From positions 1 through 64,000 of the forward strand of contig PNLP01000030.1 in the NCBI GenBank assembly GCA_013823135.1: a stretch of 64,000 bases of DNA, in the 5' to 3' direction. Below, piece after piece: positions 52,381 through 60,483 of the stretch; position 1 is the first letter of the stretch, and each line of letters begins with the position of its first letter. The translations under genes were made by a program, and so were the position numbers. The notes beneath the pieces are model-generated. The model did not search any database. It worked only from the letters and a program-made list of their open reading frames with translations, and had not been told where the DNA came from. Origin of the DNA: Planctomycetaceae bacterium (GTDB lineage Bacteria > Planctomycetota > Planctomycetia > Gemmatales > Gemmataceae).

Positions 52381-52575
52381 CACCCCGAAGGGGTGGGACA
52401 ACATAGCCCAGGGCAACGCCCCGGGGCGGGGTCGCAGGGATTTTGCACCCTGAAGGGGTGCGACAACTACCACTGATGATCCTCTTGTCTTGTCGCACCC
52501 CTTCAGGGTGCTGCGGGTTCTCGATACGCTCCCGGGGCGTTGCCCCGGGCTATGTTGTCCCACCCCTTCGGGGTG
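52381..52575. repeat. Nested GGGGTGGGACAAC palindromes
   Basis: Outer arms CACCCCGAAGGGGTGGGACA, ACATAGCCC and GGGCAACGCCCCGGGG match GCCCCGGGCTATGTTGTCCC and ACCCCTTCGGGGTG inversely. An inner palindrome (52445-52511) has GCACCCTGAAGGGGTGCGAC and its inverse. One element again sits in the loop of another. It follows the RNA ligase stop. Confidence 0.85.
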
Positions 52576-52644
52576 AAAACCACCTCCGCCAAGAACCACA
52601 AGAAACCGCGAACCCGCCGCGAACCGGCCGCGTCTATCCCGCAT

Positions 52645-52713
52645 GACGTTGCCCGGTGGGCCGGTAGGTTGCCTGCAAAGCGCCAACTGTGGGTTCGATT
52701 CCCACCAACGTCT
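52645..52713 (+). tRNA. tRNA-Cys-like sequence, probably degenerate
   Basis: GACGTTG (52645-52651) and CAACGTC (52706-52712) form a perfect 7-bp acceptor stem. The T arm GTGGG-TTCGATT-CCCAC is perfect and canonical. The loop CTGCAAA would give anticodon GCA (cysteine), but its stem has one mismatch and a wobble pair. The D region is only 16 bases and lacks a proper stem and T8. No CCA is encoded. It may be a decayed tRNA or a structured tRNA mimic rather than a working tRNA. Confidence 0.4.
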
Positions 52714-52845
52714 CTCAACCATTTGGAATGCTGACGGGATCGATCCCACCACCGATTTCAGCATTGTTCGCGAACGCCGTTGCCAGAAAGGTGACAGATC
52801 GATCACACGCCCGAACACATCCAGCTAATCAGTTGCGAGACGGAC

Positions 52846-53094
52846 TCAAGCAGAGAAGATGAAACTGATCCCAGCTATGATCAAGATTATTCCTCCCCAC
52901 CAGATTTGTTCGACTAAATACGACCGGCTTCGTCGGTGATCATCCCCGTCGCCAGTCAACTTTTCATTCATCGTGACGTCATAATTCTGAATTCGAGATC
53001 CATATCCAATCATGAGACATCCAGAGACAATTAGTGGAAGACCTACGCATATCACTCGATCATCTCCCGTCAGTCCAGCGGCGGACGATGTCAC
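52846..53094 (-). CDS. Small two-helix membrane protein, unrecognised
   Basis: 82 residues with two hydrophobic helices (VICVGLPLIVSGCLMIGYGS and IWWGGIILIIAGISFIFSA) separated by a charged loop. No family recognised. The region has clearly lower GC and more NNA/NNT codons than its neighbours, hinting at different origin or weak constraint. It stops just downstream of the tRNA-like sequence. Whether it is expressed is uncertain. Confidence 0.45.
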   Translation of the reverse strand: MTSSAAGLTGDDRVICVGLPLIVSGCLMIGYGSRIQNYDVTMNEKLTGDGDDHRRSRSYLVEQIWWGGIILIIAGISFIFSA

Positions 53095-53104
53095 TCACAC
53101 TAGG

Positions 53105-53608
53105 TCAGTGTCCCACTTTCGGCACGGTGGCGTCCTGGCTGGCGCGGTAGAGGTTCAGCGTGAGGTGGGCCTGGCCGTGGTGGTGGGCCTCGTGCCACGC
53201 CAGCAGGCGGAACCACTCCTCGTACACCCACTGTGCCGCGTCGTTCGGCTTCTTCGCCATGTCGGCGTCGGTCAGTGTGCAAAGGTGATCGAGCAAGTCG
53301 GCACGGCGATCCGTCAGATACTTGATGATGTCGGCGAGCGGCGGAATGTCGTCGTCGGGGGTGCTGCCACCGGCGAAGCGACGCACCAACTCGGGTGAGT
53401 GGGCGATGCCAGTCTTCATGCGGGTGTTCAGGTGGCGGTCGTCGGTCGCGGCGATGTGCATGAGTTGCCAGGCGAGGTGAGCACGCCCCGGACCCGGTCG
53501 CCAGCTCAGCGCCTTCGCGGGGTCGGGCAACGCGGCGAGTGCTTCGACCAGCCCACGGGTTTTACCGCGAGCGAACTCCAGCAAGCCGACGAGATCGGAT
53601 GGGGTCAT
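53105..53608 (-). CDS. DinB-family metal-binding protein
   Basis: 167 residues from ATG 53608, chosen because the first helix of the four-helix bundle begins there (TPSDLVGLLEFARGKTRGLV). The DinB/YfiT metal ligands are histidines in HLAWQLMHIAATDDRH and in WHEAHHHGQAHLTL near the C-terminus. The family includes thiol-transferase-like (bacillithiol/mycothiol S-transferase) enzymes. The role here is unknown. The upstream region is a palindromic element. Confidence 0.82.
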   Translation of the reverse strand: MTPSDLVGLLEFARGKTRGLVEALAALPDPAKALSWRPGPGRAHLAWQLMHIAATDDRHLNTRMKTGIAHSPELVRRFAGGSTPDDDIPPLADIIKYLTDRRADLLDHLCTLTDADMAKKPNDAAQWVYEEWFRLLAWHEAHHHGQAHLTLNLYRASQDATVPKVGH

Positions 53609-53634
53609 GGGAGAGACTCCGAGATGTGATTTGA

Positions 53635-53716
53635 GGCGAGCGAGGGACGTGAGTCCCCCGAGTGTGCGAGAAGACAAAGACAAGACTCGGGGGGCTTACG
53701 CACCCCCGCTCGCCAG
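53635..53716. repeat. GGCGAGCG...CGCTCGCC palindromic element
   Basis: GGCGAGCGAGGGACGTGAGT and CCCCCGAGT on the left, and ACTCGGGGGGCTTACGCACC and CCCGCTCGCC on the right. It lies between transaldolase and dinB, both minus strand. Inner arms match those at 1951-2033 and 16307-16384. Confidence 0.88.
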
Positions 53717-53726
53717 GACAGCACAA

Positions 53727-54773
53727 TCACTTCAGGGCGGCGCGCTTCTCGGCGATCAGCTTCAGCAGAGCCTTCTGCGGGTCGGCGAACTTCGAGAGCC
53801 CTTCGCTCATCAGCGTCTCTTCGAGCTTCTTCATGTCCACTTTCTTGGCGATATCTTCCAGCACTTCCTTGGGCGGAAGCTGGTCGATCTGCTTCGTGAA
53901 GGTTTGGCCGCTGGCCTGCACAGCCTTGTTCGTTCCGGGCGGGTTCGTCTCGATGTCGCTCCCCGCGAAGGCGGCCACATACTTCCACGCCGCGTCGGTC
54001 GGCTTCTTGGTGCCGGTGCTGGCGAAGATCATTTCCTGTTGCAGCTTCGTTCCCTTGCCCGCCCAGAAATCGCAGTTCATCTTCCAGATGTACTTGGCGT
54101 TCACGATGCCGACCTGACCCTGTGCCGCGGGAATGAGGTCGGCACAGTGTTTCTCGGTGTACACGTCGAGGCGGCTCACGAAGATGCTGTACACGGTCTT
54201 CACAGTGTCCAGGTTCTTCAGGCGTTGCATCCCCTTCCACGTGGCGGCGATCGCTTCCTTGTACTGCCGTTCGCTGAAGATCAGCGTAATGTTCAGGTTC
54301 ACGCCCGCGGCGATGAGTTCTTCGAGTGCGCCGAGGCCGCCCGGAGTCGCGGGAACCTTGATGAGGCGGTTCGTGTGCCCGGCCGACCACTTCTTGCCCA
54401 GTTCGATGTACAGCTTGGTGCGTTCGGCGACTGGCAGGTTGCGGGCGTTGTCTTCGATCAGCGGATCGAGTTCGAAGCTGACCCAGCCGTCGTTGCAACC
54501 GGTTTCCTTGGAGACGGGGGCGAACACGTCCTGCGCTTCCTTCACGAGCTTATCGGTCATGGCCCAGGCGATGGCGGAGTCGTCGTGGCCGGCCTTCATG
54601 AGTGCCAGCATGTCGGCGTCGAAGCGGCCGGTCATGAGCAGGTCGGAGATGATGATTGGGTTCGAGGTCGCGCCGGTGGCACCGTTCGCGCGGTTGGTGG
54701 CGATCTCGACTGGGTCAACGGAATCGAGCCACAGTTTCGTGCCGGTGGCGACGAGCGATTGCAACGGTGTCAT
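53727..54773 (-). CDS. tal: Transaldolase
   Basis: 348 residues of the transaldolase TIM barrel. The Schiff-base lysine is K139 in [13 protein letters not shown]; other markers are the N-terminal LWLDSVDP and [33 protein letters not shown] and [10 protein letters not shown]. Transaldolase moves dihydroxyacetone units between sugar phosphates in the non-oxidative pentose phosphate pathway. The C-terminal 60 residues extend beyond the barrel with a Lys/Glu-rich helix. Cytoplasmic. Confidence 0.93.
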   Translation of the reverse strand: MTPLQSLVATGTKLWLDSVDPVEIATNRANGATGATSNPIIISDLLMTGRFDADMLALMKAGHDDSAIAWAMTDKLVKEAQDVFAPVSKETGCNDGWVSFELDPLIEDNARNLPVAERTKLYIELGKKWSAGHTNRLIKVPATPGGLGALEELIAAGVNLNITLIFSERQYKEAIAATWKGMQRLKNLDTVKTVYSIFVSRLDVYTEKHCADLIPAAQGQVGIVNAKYIWKMNCDFWAGKGTKLQQEMIFASTGTKKPTDAAWKYVAAFAGSDIETNPPGTNKAVQASGQTFTKQIDQLPPKEVLEDIAKKVDMKKLEETLMSEGLSKFADPQKALLKLIAEKRAALK

Positions 54774-54905
54774 GGCGAGTGCCTCATGGTTAGTGGAACG
54801 GTAAGGTTGATGATACGGGGTTGCAGCTTCGTGGATGCGAGGAACAGAAGAGTATTATCCGCAGATTACACAGATAGACGCAGATTTGAAAGACAAATGC
54901 CGTTC

Positions 54906-55001
54906 TAACCACAGAGGCACCGAGACACAGAGAAGACAAGAGAGTTCTTCAAAACAACGTTCTCTCTTGTCTTCTCTGTGTCTCGGTGCCTCTGTGGTTA
55001 G
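54906..55001. repeat. TAACCACAGAG palindrome, second copy
   Basis: TAACCACAGAGGCACCGAGA with GAAGACAAGAGAG on the left, inverse on the right ending TGCCTCTGTGGTTA. Nearly perfect, with a loop around TTCTTCAAAACAACG. Same family as 15168-15289. No gene is seen in the 286-base gap that contains it. Confidence 0.9.
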
Positions 55002-55059
55002 GTTCTTGCCTTCAGTGCTACGCCCATCTGCGGAATCTGTGGAGCACACTTCTCCTCCA

Positions 55060-56163
55060 TCACCAGTGGGCAATCGGCCCAGCGGGGACCGCGACGTGGG
55101 CTTGCTGCGTGTCCCATTCGCTCCAGCCTTCGGGCACGCCATCCGCGAACGGGGCGATGATCTCCTCGAACTCCTGCAGGTTCGTCAGCATCACGAGGCG
55201 TTGTTGCACCTTCTTCGGGAACCGCAGCGCCTTCGTGTACCACGTCGCCACCTTGCGGAAGTGAACGCAGCCGCGGTTCTCGGTGCCGCGCCACGCGACG
55301 AGCCGCCGCAGGTGAAGCCGCATGAACTCGATTCGCTCGGCATACGTGCCACGCGGGCCGGGGTCGCCGGTCCGCACCCAGTTATCGAGCTGCCGGAAGA
55401 TCCACGGATCGGCGAGCGCCCCGCGACCGATCGCGATGCCGTGGCAACCGGTGTCCACGATCATCCGCATCGCATCGGCAACATTCCGCACGTCGCCGTT
55501 GCCGAAGACGGGCATCTTGTCCACCGCTTCGACCACCCGCTTGATGCCGTCGTGGTTCACGCCGCCGGCGAAGCCCTGTTCGCGCGTTCGCCCGTGGATG
55601 GTGACCGCCGCCACGCCGACCCGCTCGAACTCGCGGGCGAAGTGCGGGGCGGTCAGGTTGTCGTCGTCCCAGCCGAGCCGCATCTTCACTGTGACGGGCA
55701 CCGGCACCGATTCGACCACTTGTCGCACGAGATCGACCGTCGCGCCGGTGGTGTCGCACATCATGGACGAGCCGCCGCCGACCGCAACGACCTTGCGAAC
55801 GGGGCAGCCCATGTTGATGTCGATGCCATCGGCGATGCCGCGTTCCACGAGCCACCTGGCGGCACCGGCCATCTCGTGGGGTTTGCTGCCGAAGATTTGC
55901 ACGAACAGCGGTCGCTCGGCGGGGTCGTAGGCAAGCAGTTCGTGCGTCTTCTTGAGGCTTTCGAGAATGGCGCGAGCGTTGATGAGATCGGTGGTGCAAA
56001 GCCCGACGCCGCCGATTTCGCGAATCGACAGACGGAACGGCAGGTTGGTGTACCCGGCGAGCGGCGCGAGGTTGAACCGCGACACGAGGCGATGTGTCCC
56101 GATGGTGAGCGGTTCGCGATACCACGCGGGTGGCGACGGGATCTCAGCATTCGCGTTCGTCAT
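55060..56163 (-). CDS. dus: tRNA-dihydrouridine synthase
   Basis: 367 residues. FMN-dependent Dus barrel: NLAPLAGYTNLPFR at the start, catalytic C120 in INMGCPVRKVV, the MRLGWDDDN strand, HGRTREQGFAGG, phosphate loop GNGDVRN and IGRGALADPWIF. It reduces uridines in tRNA D-loops. The C-terminal helical RNA-binding domain is present (MRLHLRRLVAWRG to the end). Closest to the DusB branch by general layout. It is on the minus strand upstream of the transaldolase, with a repeat between. Confidence 0.92.
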   Translation of the reverse strand: MTNANAEIPSPPAWYREPLTIGTHRLVSRFNLAPLAGYTNLPFRLSIREIGGVGLCTTDLINARAILESLKKTHELLAYDPAERPLFVQIFGSKPHEMAGAARWLVERGIADGIDINMGCPVRKVVAVGGGSSMMCDTTGATVDLVRQVVESVPVPVTVKMRLGWDDDNLTAPHFAREFERVGVAAVTIHGRTREQGFAGGVNHDGIKRVVEAVDKMPVFGNGDVRNVADAMRMIVDTGCHGIAIGRGALADPWIFRQLDNWVRTGDPGPRGTYAERIEFMRLHLRRLVAWRGTENRGCVHFRKVATWYTKALRFPKKVQQRLVMLTNLQEFEEIIAPFADGVPEGWSEWDTQQAHVAVPAGPIAHW

Positions 56164-56229
56164 GGAATTACTTTACAACAGAACCACCGCACCGTTTAGC
56201 CGCGACCCGAAGGGGAGCGCGGCTTGGTC

Positions 56230-56375
56230 TTTACCCTGAAGGGGTTGTATTCCACAGCCCAGGGTCGCCGCTTCGGCGCACCCTGGGTACGCGGAGAGGT
56301 TCCCAATCACGGTAGGTTTCCCAGGGTGGCGCTGCGCTGACCCTGGGCTATGGAGTACAACCCCTGCGGGGTAAA
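56230..56375. repeat. TTTACCCTGAAGGGGTTGTA palindrome
   Basis: TTTACCCTGAAGGGGTTGTA and CAGCCCAGGGTC on the left correspond to GACCCTGGGCTATGGAGTAC and AACCCCTGCGGGGTAAA on the right, with inner CGCTTCGGCGCACCCTGGG. It is related to the GGGGTGGGACAAC elements. It is preceded at 56193 by half a TTTAGCCGCG element. Confidence 0.8.
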
Positions 56376-56405
56376 GCCAAAACCCACGACGACGAGGAAC
56401 GGACC

Positions 56406-57083
56406 ATGACGGAAGAAGAATGGTTCGCATCACGTGAAACACGCGAGTTGGTCGAGGCATTGGATCCTGAACGATACGATCGGAAGTTGCGTTTGTTCGC
56501 CGTCGCATGTTGTCGCAGAGTTTGGTATTTACTCCCTGAGGAAGCAACTCGGAGAGTGATCGAACTGTCTGAAGCCTTCGCTGATGGATCACAGGTTCAT
56601 GGTGCCCTGCGAACAGCGGTCGAATCGCTCGAATGGAGTTGGGGAGCCGAAGCGGTGCGGTGTGCGGCTGCCTTGAACTGTGCGAGTTGGCGGGCATCAG
56701 CCGCCTCCTATTTGCAGGCATCGCACCACGCCACTCAGGTCGATATCCAAACGATGTCGAGATCTCACGACGCAAGCTACGCCAACTGGCGGATCGAACG
56801 ACGGCGTTGGAACGAAACTTGGCATCAGTTGCAATTCCTCCGCGATATCGTCGGCAATCCGTTTCGCCCCGTAACCTTCTCGCCCGAGTGGCGCACGTCC
56901 ACGGCGGTGGCCATCGCACAGGGGATGTACGAGTCACGCGATTTCTCCGCGATGCCGATTCTCGCCGACGCCCTCCAAGATGCCGGCTGCGACAACGACG
57001 ACGTGCTGAACCACTGTCGCGACGCGAACGGCGTTCACGTCCGCGGGTGCTGGGTGGTCGATCACGTGCTGGGCAAGTCGTGA
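56406..57083 (+). CDS. Planctomycete MTEEEW-family protein, function unknown
   Basis: 225 residues starting MTEEEWFASRETRELVEALD. Ordered segments shared with the protein at 4617-5333 are RKLRLFAVACCRRVWYLL, DIVGNPFRPVTFSPEWRT, MYESRDFSAMPILADALQDA, and the ending HVRGCWVVDHVLGKS. Conserved Cys/Arg in the first third and Trp/Asp near the C-terminus. No known fold recognised, no signal peptide. The conservation between two distant loci shows it is a real gene family. Confidence 0.83.
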   Translation: MTEEEWFASRETRELVEALDPERYDRKLRLFAVACCRRVWYLLPEEATRRVIELSEAFADGSQVHGALRTAVESLEWSWGAEAVRCAAALNCASWRASAASYLQASHHATQVDIQTMSRSHDASYANWRIERRRWNETWHQLQFLRDIVGNPFRPVTFSPEWRTSTAVAIAQGMYESRDFSAMPILADALQDAGCDNDDVLNHCRDANGVHVRGCWVVDHVLGKS

Positions 57084-57183
57084 CACCGCCTTTTTCTTCA
57101 CGGTCGCGTTTCCGATGGCACGCACGCCAACCCGGTTCTAAACTTGGGTATCCCGTTTCGCTCAACCGCACGGAGTCGTTGCC

Positions 57184-57894
57184 GTGGACAAACTCGCCCT
57201 GCCTGCCGTGATCCTTCTGGCCTTCGTGGGCTACGCCCTCATTGGCGACCAGTTCAAGAAAATCCGAGAGGCTCCCCCGGCACAACTTCAGATGAACCCG
57301 GTCGTGATCCCCAAGCCCGTGATCCCGACGATGCCGCAGTTCAAGCCGTTCAACCCGTTTGGGCAGTCGGCACCACCACCCGAACCCGCGGCCGACGACT
57401 TCACCCCGACGGCGTTCGAAGACTCGAACAAGGTGTTCCGTGCGAAGTTCCCGGGCCGCAAGCCAACCCCGGTGTCGTTCCCGATAGTGAAGGTCAAGGT
57501 CACGCGGTACACCGTTCCCAAGCCGAACCTGATGTTCGAGATCGACGAGTACGACAGCGGCTGGAAGGCAGCCCAGAAGACGGGGACCGCCCGCGAATGG
57601 CTCAAGAAGTGTCACCAAAGCCAGCTCGCCGGGATGCACGCCCGGGAAGAGTTCTCGAAGGAACTCACCGTGACCGAGGACGTGCCCGGCATCGCGTTTG
57701 AGGCGTTGTACATCAAGGACAACAAGCCGCAGGCGTGGTTCGGCCGCGTGTACCTGGTCGATTCGCAACTGTACACGGCGTCGGTCTACGGCGACGCCGC
57801 GACGGTGAACCTGCGAGCGCCGGCGTTCCTCGATTCGTTCGCGTTCATGTCCAGGGTGACCGGCAAACCCGACCCCGACCCGAACATCGACTGA
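57184..57894 (+). CDS. Membrane-anchored hypothetical protein
   Basis: 236 residues from GTG 57184. An N-terminal hydrophobic anchor (LALPAVILLAFVGYALIGDQ) is followed by a proline-rich linker (about 30-78) and a soluble mixed alpha/beta domain with SNKVFRAKFPGRKP. This looks like an envelope-facing domain on a flexible stalk. No catalytic motif recognised. The GTG start is supported by the absence of another start before the helix. Confidence 0.6.
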   Translation: MDKLALPAVILLAFVGYALIGDQFKKIREAPPAQLQMNPVVIPKPVIPTMPQFKPFNPFGQSAPPPEPAADDFTPTAFEDSNKVFRAKFPGRKPTPVSFPIVKVKVTRYTVPKPNLMFEIDEYDSGWKAAQKTGTAREWLKKCHQSQLAGMHAREEFSKELTVTEDVPGIAFEALYIKDNKPQAWFGRVYLVDSQLYTASVYGDAATVNLRAPAFLDSFAFMSRVTGKPDPDPNID

Positions 57895-57929
57895 CCACGG
57901 TAGAATATGAGCATCCTCGGAGGGCTGAT

Positions 57930-58214
57930 ATGAACACGGTAATCCTGGATGACGAGCTGAAATCCCGGTTGAACGGGTTGGACAAGCACATGGAGATTCG
58001 CGACACGGCGGGGAAGTTGGTCGGGCATTTCCTGCCGGACGCCGTGTACATGCGGTTCCTGTACGATCTGGCGAAGGCGGAATTCGCTCGTGAAGAGTCG
58101 GAAAAAGCCGCGAAGGGGATCGTCCGCAAGTGGGACGGCACCAACGGCAAAACCACCGCGGAAGCGATCGCCTATGTGAAGAAGATGGCCGAGCAGATTG
58201 CGGAGGCCAGATGA
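57930..58214 (+). CDS. Small antitoxin-like protein
   Basis: 94 residues from ATG 57930. An N-terminal beta-like half (VILDDELKSRL, EIRDTAGKLVGHFLP) and an acidic, helical C-terminal half are the usual shape of small DNA-binding antitoxins. Its stop overlaps an ATG (58211) that opens only 13 codons (MNWKVIHANWRTG), possibly the stump of a lost toxin gene. It is immediately followed by a second antitoxin gene. Assignment is by size, shape and context only. Confidence 0.55.
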   Translation: MNTVILDDELKSRLNGLDKHMEIRDTAGKLVGHFLPDAVYMRFLYDLAKAEFAREESEKAAKGIVRKWDGTNGKTTAEAIAYVKKMAEQIAEAR

Positions 58215-58248
58215 ACTGGAAAGTGATCCACGCCAACTGGAGAACAGG

Positions 58249-58494
58249 ATGAGCGAAACCGCGACGAAGTTGTTGCAACAGTTACTCGCGCTTCCCGAGG
58301 CAGATCGCCTCGAACTTGTTGATCGTCTTCACGAGAGCATTGACGACCAAGCCGAGGAAGAACCCGATCCCGCATTCTTGGCGGAGTTGAACCGGCGACT
58401 GCGGGAAGTTGAAGAACACCCCGAGCGATTATTGGATGGCGAGCAAGTAATGGCCGAAACGCGCGAACGCCTTCGCAGGAAGCGCGAGCAATGA
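58249..58494 (+). CDS. Addiction-module antitoxin
   Basis: 81 residues from ATG 58249. It reads LLQQLLALPEADRLELVDRL, then SIDDQAEEEPDPAFLAELNR, as in the small helical addiction-module antitoxins (PF09720-like) that pair with ParE/RelE toxins. Its stop overlaps the next start (ATGA), typical of a coupled antitoxin-toxin operon. Confidence 0.8.
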   Translation: MSETATKLLQQLLALPEADRLELVDRLHESIDDQAEEEPDPAFLAELNRRLREVEEHPERLLDGEQVMAETRERLRRKREQ

Positions 58495-58804
58495 ACTACC
58501 GGTTTGCTCCCGGCGCTCGACTCGACTCGACTTGTTCGATTTGGTTGACTGGTACGACCAACTGAACGCGGGTTCCGGCGACACTTTCTTCGCGGCATTT
58601 GAGGCAGCCTTGCAGCGCATTCTCGTGCAGCCGCGCGGATACGGTCGAGTATCGCGTGCTCCAACCGGTCGCGAGGTGCGAGAAGCCCTGATCCGTGGTT
58701 ACCTTGTCCTCATCACGTTTGAGGTCACGGCAACCGAGGTGGTGATCCTGTCGGTGACGCACGCTCGCGCTGCCCGGCGTCCGTGGAGGCAACGGCTGCT
58801 CTGA
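58491..58804 (+). pseudogene. ParE/RelE-type toxin gene frameshifted by a CTCGA repeat
   Basis: Translation from ATG 58491 starts like a ParE toxin (MNYRFAPGAR) but then runs through CTCGACTCGACTCGA (58516-58530) into a wrong frame and soon stops. If one CTCGA unit is removed, the frame continues as ARLDLFDLVDWYDQL and into the intact toxin body (AALQRILVQPRGYGRVSRAP, REALIRGYLVLITFEV, TEVVILSVTHARA). An in-frame TTG at 58532 could make a shortened product. As it stands the toxin is probably inactive or phase-variable. Confidence 0.78.
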
Positions 58805-58829
58805 TTCCACATCCTGGAAACGCACTCCG

Positions 58830-59534
58830 ATGAGTGACGAAGACGCACTGCTTGCGGCGATCATCGCCAACCCCGACGAGGACACGCCGCGGCTCGTCTA
58901 CGCCGACTGGCTTGACGAGAACGGGCAGGAGGAGCGGGCGGAGTTTATCCGAATCCAATGCCGAATGGCTCGGGCAATCGAATTGGACTGCTCCGATGAC
59001 AAACGACTCGGTGAGTTGGAGATGGAAGGGCACCTCGAGAACTGGCTTGGCACGATGCCGGAGTTTGCAAGCGGACAGTGGGAGTTCACCCGTGGAATGC
59101 CAGAACGGTTGTCGATTCGCTGCGATTCCTTTTTTGCCCACTATGAACAGTTGAAATGCATCTCGTGGCTGCGAGAAGTGTGCCTCTTCGACGTAATGGA
59201 CTGGGATGTTGAGGAGTTGTCCCGGCGGGACTGGAACCCTCGCTGGGACGGGTTATACATCGGGGAACACCCGATGAGCGGCATTATTGTCTACCAATAC
59301 GACAACACCCCAACGGTCTTGGCGATTGCAGGCTGCCCCAAAACTTCGCAACTCAAGCGACTCGAATTCTCATTGTTTGGGTACGCATCCAGAGCGATCG
59401 AGGCTCTCATCAGTTCGCCTTACCTGCGCCAACTTCAAAAGCTCAGTCTCGGTTGCGATCTTAGCGGGCCGGAGTTCGGTTCGCTCCGTGAGCGATTTGG
59501 AGGGCGACTCACGAGCGAAGGCCTATTTGTTTAA
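58830..59534 (+). CDS. TIGR02996-domain protein
   Basis: 234 residues. Residues 1-45 are the TIGR02996 domain (MSDEDALLAAIIANPDEDTP, RLVYADWLDENGQEERAEFI). The rest has weak leucine-rich-like strands near the end (LKRLEFSLFGYASRA, LRQLQKLSLGCDLSG) but no clean repeat ladder. Related to the protein at 29351-30229. Cytoplasmic, probably a binding protein. Confidence 0.85.
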   Translation: MSDEDALLAAIIANPDEDTPRLVYADWLDENGQEERAEFIRIQCRMARAIELDCSDDKRLGELEMEGHLENWLGTMPEFASGQWEFTRGMPERLSIRCDSFFAHYEQLKCISWLREVCLFDVMDWDVEELSRRDWNPRWDGLYIGEHPMSGIIVYQYDNTPTVLAIAGCPKTSQLKRLEFSLFGYASRAIEALISSPYLRQLQKLSLGCDLSGPEFGSLRERFGGRLTSEGLFV

Positions 59535-59542
59535 TGAGCTTG

Positions 59543-60316
59543 TCACCCCGCCTTTCCCAGGATGTAGCGGCCGGGGTCGACCTCCGTGCGCAAGATACGC
59601 AACTGCTCGTCGGTCGGTTCCGCGGTTGTCGTGAGAGGGTCGCACGCCTCCAGTTCGAAGCCGGTCGCGGCGCGAACTTGTTCCAGTGTCTTGCCGGGGT
59701 GCAGGCTCTTCACTCGCATTCGCTTCGTGTCCGGTGCGAAGTCGAGCACGCACAAATCCGTGATGACGCGGTGTGGTCCGGTGCCGGCTGGCAAGCCCGC
59801 CGCTTCGCGTGCTCCGGGGCCAGTCAGATAGCCGGGCGTGGTCAGGAAGTCGAGCTTCGGTGAGAACTTCTTCGCGTCGTGCTTCATCACGATCAGCGTG
59901 CGCCAGCAGAACGACGCCAGGTCGTTCGCGCCGCCACTCCCCGGCAACCGCACCTTCGGCTTGTCGTGCGTCCCGCCAATGAACGTGCTGTTCAGGTTGC
60001 CATACGGGTCGATCTGTGCGCCGCTCAGGAAGGTGTAATCGACCATGCCGCGCTGGCAGAACTGCATCACGTCAGCCATCGAGGTTGCCATCACGGCCCG
60101 GTGAAACGTGGTGCTGTCGCCGACGCTCACGGGCATCGTCGGGAGTTGCGGAGCAACTCCGCCCGCTTCGAACATGATGACCAGATTCGGGGCGTGCGTC
60201 CGCTGGGCGAGCATCGCCGCGGCGCACGGTAAGCCGGTCCCCACGGCGACGGTCTTGCCGTCTTCGAGTTCCCGCGCCGCACAGCAGATCATCAATTCCA
60301 TCGACGTAAACGACAT
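59543..60316 (-). CDS. CoA-transferase subunit B-like protein (glutaconate CoA-transferase type)
   Basis: 257 residues of family I CoA-transferase, beta/GctB side. E50 in VIMFEAGG is in the position of the catalytic glutamate; other markers are SMADVMQFCQRGMVDYTFLSGAQ, PYGNLNSTFIGG, and LPGSGGANDLASFC. The partner subunit A is not present on either side in the same direction, so it is encoded elsewhere or is missing. It would move CoA between an acyl-CoA and a carboxylic acid; the substrate is unknown. It converges with the TIGR02996 gene. Confidence 0.82.
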   Translation of the reverse strand: MSFTSMELMICCAARELEDGKTVAVGTGLPCAAAMLAQRTHAPNLVIMFEAGGVAPQLPTMPVSVGDSTTFHRAVMATSMADVMQFCQRGMVDYTFLSGAQIDPYGNLNSTFIGGTHDKPKVRLPGSGGANDLASFCWRTLIVMKHDAKKFSPKLDFLTTPGYLTGPGAREAAGLPAGTGPHRVITDLCVLDFAPDTKRMRVKSLHPGKTLEQVRAATGFELEACDPLTTTAEPTDEQLRILRTEVDPGRYILGKAG

Positions 60317-60334
60317 GGAGAGACTCCGAAATTC

Positions 60335-60398
60335 TGGCGAGCGGGGGACGTAAGTCCCCTGTTGTGGTGAACAGGGGACTTACGTCCCCCGCTCGCCA
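60335..60398. repeat. TGGCGAGC...GCTCGCCA element
   Basis: TGGCGAGCGGGGGACGTAAG and TCCCCTGTT, loop GTGGTG, then AACAGGGGACTTACGTCCCC and CGCTCGCCA. Nearly perfect. It lies in the divergent promoter region between the CoA-transferase and desaturase genes. Confidence 0.92.
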
Positions 60399-60483
60399 AG
60401 ACTCAATCGGCGCTGACACACGCCATCCGATTGCTTATTCTTGACTAAGTACCGCCCTCATTACAACCGCCGAGACGAGACAC

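Noticed and set aside
51064-52818. Minus-strand open frame opposite the RNA ligase and tRNA-like region
   Set aside because: Antisense shadow. Its segment reading RWWESNPQ is typical of false proteins predicted across tRNA genes.
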